DNA from: CAYNJF01 sp964397555 | GTDB taxonomy: Bacteria > Pseudomonadota > Gammaproteobacteria > Berkiellales > Berkiellaceae | Direction: 5' to 3' | Assembly (NCBI GenBank): GCA_964397555.1 | Contig: CAYNJF010000008.1 | Span: 6,216 to 70,215 of the forward strand | Length of the DNA: 64,000 bases | Shown here: in pieces, positions 7,235-18,000 of the stretch | Layout: each line of letters starts with the position of its first letter | Numbering within the stretch: position 1 is the stretch's first letter | Notes under the pieces: generated by a model | The model's database searches: none | What the model was told of the DNA's origin: nothing | Seen by the model: only the letters and a program-made list of their open reading frames with translations | Made by a program: the position numbers and the translations under genes

Positions 7235-10200
7235 ATGATAACAAGTCCAAAAACCAAATCATACCCAAAGCTCATTGAGATGCTTATGAAAAAAGATGGT
7301 GTGACTGAACCAGAATTTAATGAACTTTCCATGTTGGATCAATTGATCGTTCATGGCTTAAATGTTGATGCAGAATCGTCCGCTAATTACTTCACTCACT
7401 TCGAAACGTTGAGTGCAGACACACAGAGTCTTTTGGAGCACTTTAGTGTTGCAAGCACAGAAGAGCTTGTCAACGAAATAAGCAATCGTTTAAAAGTAAT
7501 CAGTGAACATGATCTTAGTCATCTAGCGATGGATGAAAAAGGTAGTTTCATCATGAATGCAAGCCTTATCCTATCCATACTTAATAACCAGATATCGCCC
7601 ATCCTTGAAGATCGAGAACTTCTATTAGAGGTTACGTCACAACTAATTTGTTTCCATGATAAGTGGTTAAAATACTTGAATGAGGGCTTAACGTCTCCGA
7701 TTAAACCTCCCAGTGTGGATTATGATGATTTAGAATCAGGTCTTCCTATCTACTTAGCGTCTATTCTTAAGTGGTATCAACTAAAAAAGAATTATCAACA
7801 GTGTCAAACCACCCTAGAGTTTGTTAAGTCTATAATCATAAGCTTAGAATCCTTACAAGAGTATGGACTATTAGGGCCTATTTGTTCAGACTATGTTGCA
7901 ACTTTAAATGATTTGATCAAAAAGGTAGAGGCGCAGTCCCAGTCTTTGAAGAGTGCCCATGCTCAAGGCTTAGAGAGCGAGGATGTTGGTTCCTCCACAT
8001 CGGGTGAGCACCACATGGATGAGACTTCTACTTTATCTGGATCAGACTCTGCCCTTCAAAGACAAGCGCGCGAAGAGCTTGAACACTCTATTCTTGAGCT
8101 AGAAAGCATCAAAGAAGCTCTGTCATTGGTCGAAGAAAAAATCAGCATGTCTATCGATAAAGACGGACAATTAAAAGCGCAGGAGATGATATTAGCCTGC
8201 CATACTCAGCTTTCCAAAAAAGAAATAAAATCACTTTCTCTGAAAAAAAGAAGAGAAGAAAACAAGAAGAATAAGAAACACAGAAGATCGAAATTAAAAC
8301 ATGAAAAAGAAAAAGTTGAATTTTCAAAGACAGTAACTGGTCAAATAATTGAGATCATAGATCTGGGGCAAGAAATTGAGGCTATTCTAGGAGGCACTCT
8401 TGATTCGAGCATGCCGGCTCAACTTGATCTTTTGAAAGAAATGCGTGGCCATGTCGACTCAGCGTTTAATCGATTGAAACAAGCCTTTAATTCCACTGTC
8501 CGTCTAATTTCTTCCGAAAGATTTACAGAGCTTTCTTTGAGTCAACGAACCGTTGAAGAACACGATAAAATGATGGAGGTGATGCCAAATATTCATGTTC
8601 TTTTTGCTCGTTTTGAAAAGCATGTGGATATTATCGAGGAAGAAGAAGCAGACATGTCAGAAAAAAAGCTGACTCAACTTCATGTGAGCTGCGATCACAA
8701 TCAGCTTACAAGTGAAGCTCTGATGCCAAGTGTGCAAGTCTGGGCCAATCGTATAAAACGTTTAGAGCTAGAACTCGCGGAGTCGCACGCACAAGCTGAA
8801 GAAACGTTTCGACTCAACAGAGCATTAACAGAAAATAACATTAAAATGGCGGAACAATTAGAAACTGCCAAGAAGACTAAAGCTGGGGCTGAGAACATAG
8901 CCGGTGAATTAATCAATGATAAAATGGCCTTAAAGGCTGAGATCCAAAAACAAAGAGCTGAACTTGAAGAACAAAAAGCTGAGATCCAAAGACAAGTTGC
9001 TGAGATCGAAAGACAAAGTATTGAGATTGAGCAGCAAAGAGCTGAAAACAAAGAGTTATCAAAGTGCTCGAAACGAATGTCAGATAAACTTGGTAGTCTA
9101 AGTAAAACCATAGAAACGGTTCTTAAAGTTACTGGATCTGATGCAGCGGTACAGACGGATCCCATCGTTGATGGTGAAAAAAGAACACTTAAAGCAACCG
9201 TACTAAAGCAAAAGAAAAAAGCAGAAAAAGATGGGCGTCGAATCAAAGCTAGAAACGAAAGAATAAAGGAGCTTGAACAACAACTGGCCGGAAGGGATAA
9301 GTTGTTTGAGGAGCAAACATCCTCAATGAAGGATAAAGTTGTCTCTCTTAAAGAAGCCTGTAGTGAAACACGAGCACAGATTAGAGAGCTGATGCAAGAA
9401 ATTGAAAAAGTTAAGGCTGATGCCCGAAAGCAAAAAGAGCTTTTGGAGCAAGAGCATAAACACGCCCAAAAAGTATCTGAAGAAACCAACAAAGAGCTCG
9501 CCTCTCAAAACACCTCTTTGTCGAAGGAAAATGCCACTCTACGAGCTCAAATGCTGGAAAGAACAGAATATCAATCTGAATTACTGAACCAAATTGATAC
9601 CGATAAAGCCACGATTGATGCTCTCCAGAAACAACTTCAAAAAGTAAAACGTGAACGAGAAGAAGTCAATGTCCAAGGCAACGCACTTATGGTTAAGTAC
9701 GTCGAGGCCAATGCGGCAATCAATGCTGCTCAAATGAAAATAGTAGCTCAATCTACCTCTCTACGCGAAAAACAAAATAGAATAGACGCTCTTATCAGAC
9801 AACTGCAGGCGAAAGAGCAAGAGAGTCAAAAACACTTACAAAGCAAAGCTGAATTAGAAGGCATGCTTGCTCACTACTACGAAACCCTCATACGAAATGA
9901 TAACTTTCACCATCAAGAACTAAATTGTGTTGTTCAAGACAAGAGGGCTCGCATCGAACTGCCGGTTGAGGCGGTCACGATTATGGCTGAAATCCAAAAA
10001 TTTGGTGCTCAGTGTTATGTTTATGGGGGCTTCATTAGAGATAGCTTACTAGGTCTCAGCCCTAAAGATGTTGATATTATCACCAATTTAACCCCTGAGC
10101 ATATGCAAATTTTGCGTCGGGACTTTTTCCCAAGATTTGGCGGAAGACTCATCGAATCTGAACATGTACCAGGTTTGTACACTCTCTATCGTGAGGGCAT

Positions 10201-11044
10201 GATGCCGATCGACATACGGTTAGTGTCTACGTCTGATCTGAGTTTTCTACGTCATGCCAGTAAGATGGATATAAATGCTAATACTTTCCTGGCAACCAAA
10301 GAAGGAAAGGTTTTAGATCCTGCAAAGCAATTTGTTAACGTTATGAATGGTGATATCCATTTTCATTGCAGCGAAGAAGAGCTCATCAAGGACCCTGTAC
10401 GTCTCCTTAGAGGATTAAAACTATGGTCGAAACTGGGACTAGAGCCCAATGCCCATGATCGTCTTTGGATAGAAAATCACATCGAATGCCTTGATTCACT
10501 AGCCTTACCCGTTTTCTTAAAGCACTTTTTGGCGGCTATCAAAGCTGATCCAAGCCATTTTGTAGACTTGGTACAAGGCATGGACCCTTGTGTACAGTCT
10601 GTTTTATTTAGAGAGTGCTTGAATGGTCTTGAGGCATCACAAGTCATCAATTTTTATGATGAAATGATCGATATTGGCACAAGATTAACAGAGCGAAGCA
10701 CATTCTATCCTGAATACTTGAAGCTCTTGTATAAGGCCGTCCATGGTGAACAAAGTGCAAGTGCTGATGATATGGATGCCTTTATCAGGGAAAGGCTTTC
10801 CCCATGGTTGGATGATCCAAGTTTTGAGCGTGTTCTCAATGCCAATCTGCGCTCAATTTTTGCATGGGACGGAAGGAAAAGCGATCACTCAGGTGCAGCC
10901 TCATCAACCTTTGAAGCCTCAGGGGTAGCTCAGGTCGCTGAACTATTTCCGAGTCTTACCATCGCCTACGAAACAGCGCGTGCAAAAGCACCTGTCGCAG
11001 AAGATAGAGCTTCTCGTGCTCCAAGTCCCAGCTCAAGACAATAG
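7235..11044 (+). CDS. Giant coiled-coil protein with C-terminal nucleotidyltransferase-like head (paralog B)
   Basis: 1269 residues, the largest of the array. The N-terminus (SYPKLIEMLMKKDG, LSMLDQLIVHG) aligns with C and D, which supports this start. A very basic patch near 337-352 (KKRREENKKNKKHRR) precedes a long coiled coil (about 500-880) containing short repeats of the AEIQKQRAELEEQK type. The C-terminal head has GGFIRD at 931-936, D945-V-D947, a third possible metal ligand in PIDIRLV, then KMDINANTF and KDPVRLLRGLK. The tail carries LSPWLDDP. The motif residues expected to bind metal and nucleotide in class II nucleotidyltransferases are largely kept. No signal peptide or membrane segment is visible. 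Substrate unknown. Confidence 0.87.
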   Translation: MITSPKTKSYPKLIEMLMKKDGVTEPEFNELSMLDQLIVHGLNVDAESSANYFTHFETLSADTQSLLEHFSVASTEELVNEISNRLKVISEHDLSHLAMDEKGSFIMNASLILSILNNQISPILEDRELLLEVTSQLICFHDKWLKYLNEGLTSPIKPPSVDYDDLESGLPIYLASILKWYQLKKNYQQCQTTLEFVKSIIISLESLQEYGLLGPICSDYVATLNDLIKKVEAQSQSLKSAHAQGLESEDVGSSTSGEHHMDETSTLSGSDSALQRQAREELEHSILELESIKEALSLVEEKISMSIDKDGQLKAQEMILACHTQLSKKEIKSLSLKKRREENKKNKKHRRSKLKHEKEKVEFSKTVTGQIIEIIDLGQEIEAILGGTLDSSMPAQLDLLKEMRGHVDSAFNRLKQAFNSTVRLISSERFTELSLSQRTVEEHDKMMEVMPNIHVLFARFEKHVDIIEEEEADMSEKKLTQLHVSCDHNQLTSEALMPSVQVWANRIKRLELELAESHAQAEETFRLNRALTENNIKMAEQLETAKKTKAGAENIAGELINDKMALKAEIQKQRAELEEQKAEIQRQVAEIERQSIEIEQQRAENKELSKCSKRMSDKLGSLSKTIETVLKVTGSDAAVQTDPIVDGEKRTLKATVLKQKKKAEKDGRRIKARNERIKELEQQLAGRDKLFEEQTSSMKDKVVSLKEACSETRAQIRELMQEIEKVKADARKQKELLEQEHKHAQKVSEETNKELASQNTSLSKENATLRAQMLERTEYQSELLNQIDTDKATIDALQKQLQKVKREREEVNVQGNALMVKYVEANAAINAAQMKIVAQSTSLREKQNRIDALIRQLQAKEQESQKHLQSKAELEGMLAHYYETLIRNDNFHHQELNCVVQDKRARIELPVEAVTIMAEIQKFGAQCYVYGGFIRDSLLGLSPKDVDIITNLTPEHMQILRRDFFPRFGGRLIESEHVPGLYTLYREGMMPIDIRLVSTSDLSFLRHASKMDINANTFLATKEGKVLDPAKQFVNVMNGDIHFHCSEEELIKDPVRLLRGLKLWSKLGLEPNAHDRLWIENHIECLDSLALPVFLKHFLAAIKADPSHFVDLVQGMDPCVQSVLFRECLNGLEASQVINFYDEMIDIGTRLTERSTFYPEYLKLLYKAVHGEQSASADDMDAFIRERLSPWLDDPSFERVLNANLRSIFAWDGRKSDHSGAASSTFEASGVAQVAELFPSLTIAYETARAKAPVAEDRASRAPSPSSRQ

Positions 11045-11107
11045 TCTTAAGTAAAGCATCCATTATGTACTTATACTAACTTGTTTACCTTTGAAGCCCT
11101 GTTTTGC

Positions 11108-11223
11108 GCCTTTTTTAGGTAAATGAAGGGTATAAAGGCGAAAAAGCATGATTTTCTCAGCGGATCCGCTATTATTAGCCGTTCAGCTAATTTTGTGCAC
11201 ATAGAGTATACCCAGCACAAAAT
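11108..11223. promoter_or_regulatory. Dyad-rich intergenic region before paralog C
   Basis: The 211-base gap between paralogs B and C holds several inverted repeats: CGCCTTT/AAAGGCG (11108-11114 with 11134-11140), a 12-base palindrome AGCGGATCCGCT (11159-11170), TTAGC/GCTAA (about 11176-11190) and a perfect 9-base pair ATTTTGTGC/GCACAAAAT (11190-11198 with 11215-11223). The last pair brackets TATACC, a possible -10. They could be operators or RNA hairpins; no regulator can be named. Confidence 0.4.
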
Positions 11224-11255
11224 AACTTAGTTAGTTACATCTTCAGGTTTAAGTC

Positions 11256-14200
11256 ATGAATCAAGGCGCAAGCTCTTCACCGTACGCTCATTTATTCTCT
11301 ATCCTAGAAAATCCGGACATTAAGGAAGCAGATATGACAGAGCTTACCATCCTCGATCATATCGTCATGTTCGGTGCTCTAGCTTGCTACCAAGAGCGTC
11401 AAGAATATGGCCAAAGGCTGGTACATCTTCTCAATGCCGATGAGGCCCGATCCAACCTTATCGAGCTAGTACAAAAAGATGAGCCAGCCATCAACTCATT
11501 TGAGCGTTTTTTAGAGGCGTTGAGTGAGCGCCTAAAAGCGGTCTCACTTTATGAGCCAGCCGATAAAAACGATACCACGATGACCATGGTCTTTGTTAAT
11601 CAAATATCGATAGCAACTGAAGTAATTAGATGCATAGTGGATGGCTTGAACAATCATGACTTAAGTTTCTTGGCTTGCCAAAACCAACTTTACGCCAACC
11701 TATCATTCATCAGCTATGTTCTGGAGCGTTTAAATTTAGGGTATGAATTAACGAGTCATCAAAGAAATTTGACGAGCCTCTTTTTAAGACCATTCCAGCA
11801 AGTGAGTGAAAAGATGATAGGGCTGGAACTTAATCATGAGCAAAGGGTACAAGCGATAGCCTTATTAAAAACTTCAAAGAAGATCCTTGGAGAGTATTTC
11901 GAAAAAGTTAAGATACCGTTATTCGCAAAACAAAATGATGGGTTTTTTGAAAATCTAGTTGCTATAGCTGAGCAGGAGTTAGGGGCGGCATCGTTAAGTG
12001 CCCAGTCAAACACCGGCGCTTCAACTCAAGAAGTCGGTGTATCGTCCTTGGCGCAAAATACAGCAAAAGCGTCACCCAGTGAAGCCGTTATTGAATCTAA
12101 ATATGACTCCACCCTGGAAGCAATCGATTCAATGAAAACAACCCTTGGCCATCTTAAAAGTCAAGGCAAGGATTTATTAAGTAAGGCAAAAGCACTTGAA
12201 GAGAAATGGTCAAGTTCAAAAAACCAAAAAAGCAAAACGAAAAGAAAGAGCGCAGTAAAAAGTTCAAGCAAAGCACTAATGCTCTTAAGGCAAGAGTTAA
12301 AAAAGGAAAACCAAATCGCAGTCGAGCTTTGGCAAAACATTGAGCAAATGATTTGTGGTGTTATTGATGAAAAAATCGAAGACGCAGTCATCCTCGGTGA
12401 GTTTTCTAATGGTCTAGCCAAACTTATTAGAGGTCTCCAAAGCGTTTTTGTAAGCTTTCAACGTAGTGAACATTTATTAAACAGCTTGCATAAAGAGTTG
12501 AAAGGAAGTTTTGGATGGCACTTAATCATCCCTAGCCATCAGGAGCGAGTGCGTATTGAAACCCTTTTGTGCCAACTACAAGGAGAGTGGGAGAGAGCAT
12601 ATAGAGAAGAAGAGAAAACTAGAGCCTCGTCGACTATCTCTCAAGATGCTGAGGTTGCTGAAATCTTAGAGAGCCCTGCGAGTGAATTAGAGAAATATAA
12701 AAGAACAGCCTCAAGGCTTATCGAGTCGCTCCAAGAAGAAATTGAGACACTCAAAGCGAATAAAACAAAACTTGAAAAAAAAAGTAGCCGTATTTATAAA
12801 AAATATACGGCTTCGGTCTCGGAGTCACTTACGACTCATGCGGAGCTCAAGGAAACGAAGACCCTACTGGAAGAGCGTAAATCCAAAATTGAATCACTGA
12901 CTAGGATCAATCAACAGCTAATAACAATTGTTGGGAAATTAAAATATGACCTTAGCGACTTGGCTGAACAATTAAGATTAAAAAAAGAGAAAAAGAGCAT
13001 CGATAAGAATACTCAAGTCGATTTGGTGCCAACCTCTTCAGGGGCTCAACACTTGATTGAAGAAATGGAGGAGCTTAGGTCAAGATTAAATAGACAAATA
13101 AAAGAACTTACTCGTGAGCTCAATAAAAAATCAAATAGACTCGAAAAAAAATCTAAAGTCATTGAAGGGTTAGAGCAACACGTCGAAGAACTCAAAGCTC
13201 AGCTCGACAGTCGAGATGCGGTGCATAGACAAAGCACGAAAGACGTTCATGAAGAGCTTAAAAAGGCTAAAGCCTGCGCAAATGACTACCAAAATCAGTT
13301 GACGCAACTTAAAAGGCAACTTAATCGATTCGCACATAGCAGCGAAGGCTCAAAAGCTAGGTTGGTTAAAGACGTTGGCCAAACTTTAGAAGGGTATGAT
13401 AAACGAATCGATGCCCTTAGTGACATGCTCCAAAGATTAACGCTAGCATCAAAAACATCAAAGAAGGCTAAGAACCAAGCACTTAAAGCTCGCAATCTTG
13501 AGCTTCAATCCATAAGGGATAAATTACAACAAAAGCTTACAAAGCAAGAGTGCCATATAAAGCATTTAGCCAATGAAACACGAAACTTACATCATGAACT
13601 AGCTAATGTTCAGGCAACAAACGAGGCTTTGGTTAGAAAAGCTCAAGAACAAGAGGCGCAAATCAGAATAGCCCTAAATGAGCGACACAAACTTGTTAGA
13701 CGAATAGAAGCATTTTCACATGAAGAGATGGCGTATCGTCGAGCACTAAATGATGCCAACAAAAATGCTGGCGCAACGTATGAGCTCACTCAAAGATATG
13801 AATCTATGATTCGCTTTTATCAAGAAAGGGAGGCTAGAAGATGGGTCTTTCATCAACAAGAGTTGGACTATGTGGTTCCTGGAGTCTTCATCGAGATTCC
13901 TGATGATATAAGATCCATAATGGACGAGATTGAAAAACATGGCGCTCAGTGTTATGTCTTCGGTGGATATGTGCGTGACAAAATATTGGGCTATCCAAGC
14001 AGGGATGTTGATCTTGTTGCAAATTTTACGCCTACTCAGATGGCGCAGTTCCAAAGAAGGTGGGCTGAGCTGTATGGAATTCAATTTGTAAAATGTCCTT
14101 ATATCCCCGATCTATATACGTTGTATCGTGATGGGATGCCATCTGTTGATCTGGTTCTTGTTCCAGAGTTGGATTTGAAAGCGTATTCTGATCGTATGGA

Positions 14201-14954
14201 CATGAATGCCAATACCTTTTTATTGACCAAAAGAGGTCGTTTATTAGATCCGAATAATCATTACCATCAGGTGATCAAAATTGAGCTTTGCTTTCATTGC
14301 ACAGAAGATAAGGTCGCCTCAGATCCAGTTAGAATTTTACGAGCCTTGAAGCTATGGTCAAAATTTGAAGTGTTTCCAAGTGAGCATGATAAGGCCATCA
14401 TTGAGCGCCAAATCGAAAGGCTTGGCATGCTCCCCCTTACGGTTTACCTCAAGCATTTTTTATCGGCAATGAAATCTAACCCTACACACTTTTTTACCAT
14501 CATCAATGAGATGGAACCCGTGGTTCAACATGTATTGTTTAGAGGCTTACTAGACGATGTAGATGAAGCCCACAAGGTTCAAATCCAAGAAAAGCTTACC
14601 CAAATTGCTCACTTAAGCGCAACTAAACAAAGTTTCTACCCCAATTTCTTTAAATGCCTTGCCGATGCCGCCGGTCAACGATTACAAAGTCAAACTGAAG
14701 TACACAATTTCATTGCAGATTGTCTCTCACCATGGAGTAGTGATAAGGATTTCTTAAGAGTTTGCTTGGCCAATGTTAAAGGTTGGAGTCGAGGTGGTTT
14801 GGCTCGCTCATCGAAAGAGGCAAGTTTTGAGGCGGAATTTCCGGTGTTGGTTAAACGCCAAGATCCACTTCTTTATGCCTATGACGTTCAAATCGGGGCA
14901 CCAAGTGAGGTTGAGGAAAGCAAACAAAGACGCTCTAAACGTCTTGGTGGATAA
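11256..14954 (+). CDS. Giant coiled-coil protein with C-terminal nucleotidyltransferase-like head (paralog C)
   Basis: 1232 residues. The N-terminus (SPYAHLFSILENPD, LTILDHIVMFGA) matches B and D. A Lys/Ser-rich basic patch lies near 319-335 and coiled coil covers roughly 480-860. The head has GGYVRD at 903-908, D917-V-D919, RMDMNANTF and SDPVRILRALKLW. The conserved tail motif appears as LSPWSSDKDF. The protein ends with a basic segment (KQRRSKRLGG). It lies 211 bases after B and 96 before D on the same strand. The GGYVRD-x-ILG-x4-D-x-D pattern is the closest of the four to the textbook class II nucleotidyltransferase signature. Function unknown. Confidence 0.87.
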   Translation: MNQGASSSPYAHLFSILENPDIKEADMTELTILDHIVMFGALACYQERQEYGQRLVHLLNADEARSNLIELVQKDEPAINSFERFLEALSERLKAVSLYEPADKNDTTMTMVFVNQISIATEVIRCIVDGLNNHDLSFLACQNQLYANLSFISYVLERLNLGYELTSHQRNLTSLFLRPFQQVSEKMIGLELNHEQRVQAIALLKTSKKILGEYFEKVKIPLFAKQNDGFFENLVAIAEQELGAASLSAQSNTGASTQEVGVSSLAQNTAKASPSEAVIESKYDSTLEAIDSMKTTLGHLKSQGKDLLSKAKALEEKWSSSKNQKSKTKRKSAVKSSSKALMLLRQELKKENQIAVELWQNIEQMICGVIDEKIEDAVILGEFSNGLAKLIRGLQSVFVSFQRSEHLLNSLHKELKGSFGWHLIIPSHQERVRIETLLCQLQGEWERAYREEEKTRASSTISQDAEVAEILESPASELEKYKRTASRLIESLQEEIETLKANKTKLEKKSSRIYKKYTASVSESLTTHAELKETKTLLEERKSKIESLTRINQQLITIVGKLKYDLSDLAEQLRLKKEKKSIDKNTQVDLVPTSSGAQHLIEEMEELRSRLNRQIKELTRELNKKSNRLEKKSKVIEGLEQHVEELKAQLDSRDAVHRQSTKDVHEELKKAKACANDYQNQLTQLKRQLNRFAHSSEGSKARLVKDVGQTLEGYDKRIDALSDMLQRLTLASKTSKKAKNQALKARNLELQSIRDKLQQKLTKQECHIKHLANETRNLHHELANVQATNEALVRKAQEQEAQIRIALNERHKLVRRIEAFSHEEMAYRRALNDANKNAGATYELTQRYESMIRFYQEREARRWVFHQQELDYVVPGVFIEIPDDIRSIMDEIEKHGAQCYVFGGYVRDKILGYPSRDVDLVANFTPTQMAQFQRRWAELYGIQFVKCPYIPDLYTLYRDGMPSVDLVLVPELDLKAYSDRMDMNANTFLLTKRGRLLDPNNHYHQVIKIELCFHCTEDKVASDPVRILRALKLWSKFEVFPSEHDKAIIERQIERLGMLPLTVYLKHFLSAMKSNPTHFFTIINEMEPVVQHVLFRGLLDDVDEAHKVQIQEKLTQIAHLSATKQSFYPNFFKCLADAAGQRLQSQTEVHNFIADCLSPWSSDKDFLRVCLANVKGWSRGGLARSSKEASFEAEFPVLVKRQDPLLYAYDVQIGAPSEVEESKQRRSKRLGG

Positions 14955-15050
14955 TTCACGAAAATACATTAAGACCATAGTTATAATCTTATTAACGCCT
15001 TAAATAATAACGCAGTCAAGGTATATCGAAAAACAAGATGAAAGGTACTC

Positions 15051-18000
15051 ATGAACACAGGCCCTAGCTCAAATTCGTATCAGTATTTATACGATCTGAT
15101 GCATGATAAAGACTTTGACTTAAGCAAGCTTCATCAGTTACCAACCATGGATGTGTTGATTATGTTTGGTGCAGTAAATACATCTAAAGCCCAACAGGAC
15201 GGCATCAACTGGGTTAAACAAAGAGTACCAGGAGACAGTGCTCAAGAAAGCTTAAAGTCATTGTTAGCCTGTGATGGATATGATTCGATAGACCAAATAA
15301 AGCAAGCTCTACTGGAACGCCTCCAAGCGATACAGGCTATGGAGTTGCCTACTGAGCAAGTCTCAGATTCTGTTCATGTTAGTCGTAAGAAAAACAACAT
15401 TTTAAGCTTAGTCCTCATTCATGTTGTTCAAAAGTTAGGCGATGATGAGTTCTCATGTCAATGCATCATTGCTTACATCCAGTGCATTCTTGAGTGGATG
15501 CATCACTTTGTCTCAGTTTCGGGTCGTAGCCAATCAATCAACCCAGTGCATGTTAGCTTGAGTGAAAGAGTAAGGCTTAACATTGAAAGTCCTTTTCAAG
15601 AGGCTCCAAAGCTAAATATGAGCAATGAGTCCATTGAGCACTTGTTGCTCCTCATTGAACAAACAAAAGCCATACTTCCTGAATTTGATAAAGCTATTCC
15701 CAAGACTAACTCTCTATTTTCATCTGATTTCTTAGATGTTGCGGAAGTCACACTGAAAGAAAAGTTTAAAAGACCAAAGGGTGATCAAGTTGACCCACAG
15801 GTGCCTGAAATTCAAACAGAGGCAATGAGCTGGTCTGTTGCTAGTGCTTCTATAACTGGCGCAGTAGACCATAGACATGAGCAATTAAATCAGATTTTTC
15901 AGGTGCTACAGAACACGGTTAATCAAATACTTCATTTTTCTAATCAGGTAAATGACCAATGTGAAAAACTCAAGATTTATGCTGATCTTGCTCAGAAGTT
16001 GAATGAGTGCGAGTCTTCAATACAAGCGTTAACAAATGGCAAGAATCGGCGAAAAAGCAAAACAATTAAGCAAGTAAGGAGAATCGAAAAGCAAAAACTC
16101 CAATTCCGTAAAGACTTTGAGGTTTCAGCACGAGAAGCTTTCAAAAACTGTTTAGACGTACCTTATACCACGCTTGCAACGCGTAATGGGATAAAAGAGC
16201 TGCTTGCTACGACCATAGCTGTAGCAGATACACTTGATGCGATGTCTCACTTAAATATATCAGCTCAAGTCGAATTTCTTTTAAAAACACTATCTGAGAT
16301 TGACATGAAAAATGATGCGATCTCAAATCAGATCAACAGAGCCAAATTGACGAGCTTTATTCTAGCTACATCGGAGCCAGGGGCTACTCAGGTAGTTGAT
16401 ACTGAAATTTTAACTCTGCTCGATAAACTAAATGGGCCCAAAAGTAAAAATCTTCCTAGATCAGAAAATAGTTTTTCAAAAGGGAAAGAAGAGGATACTT
16501 CTGTTGAAGTGGTACAAGGTCGAGCATCAGATGAGAAAGTTAACTCAGGGCTTGCCTCAACCCCAGATAATGGCGAGGACACTTCCTTAGAGAAGGTTGA
16601 AGATACCTCAGGACGACAACGCTCTGAAGAAGGCCAGGAGAGAAACAATAGTAAACTTCATCAAAGTATCGAAGCAATAAAACAAGAAAAGCAAGATTTA
16701 GAGGGCCAGATAGGTACTCTCAATGAAAGTTTGGCACAATCACAGTTAAAGATTGACTCGCTTAATGAAAAGCTACAAAGACAAGAGTCATCAATAGCAT
16801 CTTTGGAACAAGAGAAAGTAAATCTTGAAGCTAGAGTTAAGCTTCTTGAAGAACAAGTTGCGACCCTTAAAGGCGCCAGTGCATTAAACATCCAGGTCGA
16901 TGGGAAAACCTTTGACGAATCTGGCTTAAGAGCGATTCTTAGTGATTTCAAACAAACCAAAAAAGAACTCGAAGCCAGTCGAAGAAAAAGAGCTCGACTG
17001 AGTGAAAAGGTCAAGACACTTTCTGAGGCCCATGACGTAGCTCAATCATCGACTACTAAGGAGTTAACGAGTCGGATACGTGAACTAGAAGAAAAAGAGC
17101 GCCAGCTTATTAAGCAAAATGCCGATCTTGTTAAAAAGATTAGTCAAGCAAACCAAGCAAAGTCAACGAGGAAAGAAGCTAAGGCGCTTTTTGGTCAATC
17201 CCTTACAGCATTTAGTACCCTTTCGAATCAAGTTGAGCAAAGAATCAAAGCTCAAGCGTCAAGAATAGATCAATTGGTTCACAAGCTTGCCGCTATGCAT
17301 CTTAGCATTCAATCTCAACAATCAAATAATGAGCTTAAAAAAGCCACGATTGAAAAACAGATGAAAGCCGCTCTTGAACAAAGCGCACAGGACCAAGCGG
17401 CTCTTACCGTAATGACGACTCAATTATCCCAAGCACAAGCTAAAAATGAAAAACTAGAGCGTACCTTAAACTCAAAAAATGTTTTGATTGGTCAGTTAAG
17501 CTCAAGTTCAATTGAGCATCAACGTGAACAACAGCGCACGATACAAACTATCAAGGAACAAGCAGAGCAACTAAAAGCCCTTAAACATGACAACAATCGA
17601 CTTATGGGGCAAAAGGTTGGCTTACAGATTAGCCTGGAAAAGCAATTAAGCGATGCTGGGCGTACCATAGAAAACCAGCGTCGATTCCATGCGTGGGAAT
17701 TGGAATACGCCGTCCCCGCTCACATCGCCTCCATCCAGCTGCCCGACGATGTTCAATTCGTGATGGAGACCTTAATTCACCTTGGAGCTCAAGCTTACGT
17801 CTACGGAGGGTATCCAAGAGATGTCTTGAAAGGACTTACGCCCAAGGATGCGGATATTGTCACTAATTTAGGCGAGTCCAAACTACAACTATTTAAAAAA
17901 ATAATCACTGAACAGCTAGGCGGGCAGCTAAAAAAGATTGATAAAGTGCCTGGTTTGTATACCCTGTATCGTCCAGGAATGATGTCCATTGATATCAGAG

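Noticed and set aside
7084..7278. 64-residue frame upstream of paralog B
   Set aside because: It begins with TTG, overlaps the start of paralog B and lies across the extended -10 at 7198-7206. The AGGAGG near 7117 leads only to an ATG with a stop four codons later.
8701..9492. 263-residue minus-strand frame inside paralog B
   Set aside because: It is Ser/Cys/Leu-rich, as expected from the complement of a Lys/Glu/Gln coiled coil, and lacks a ribosome binding site or any recognisable domain.
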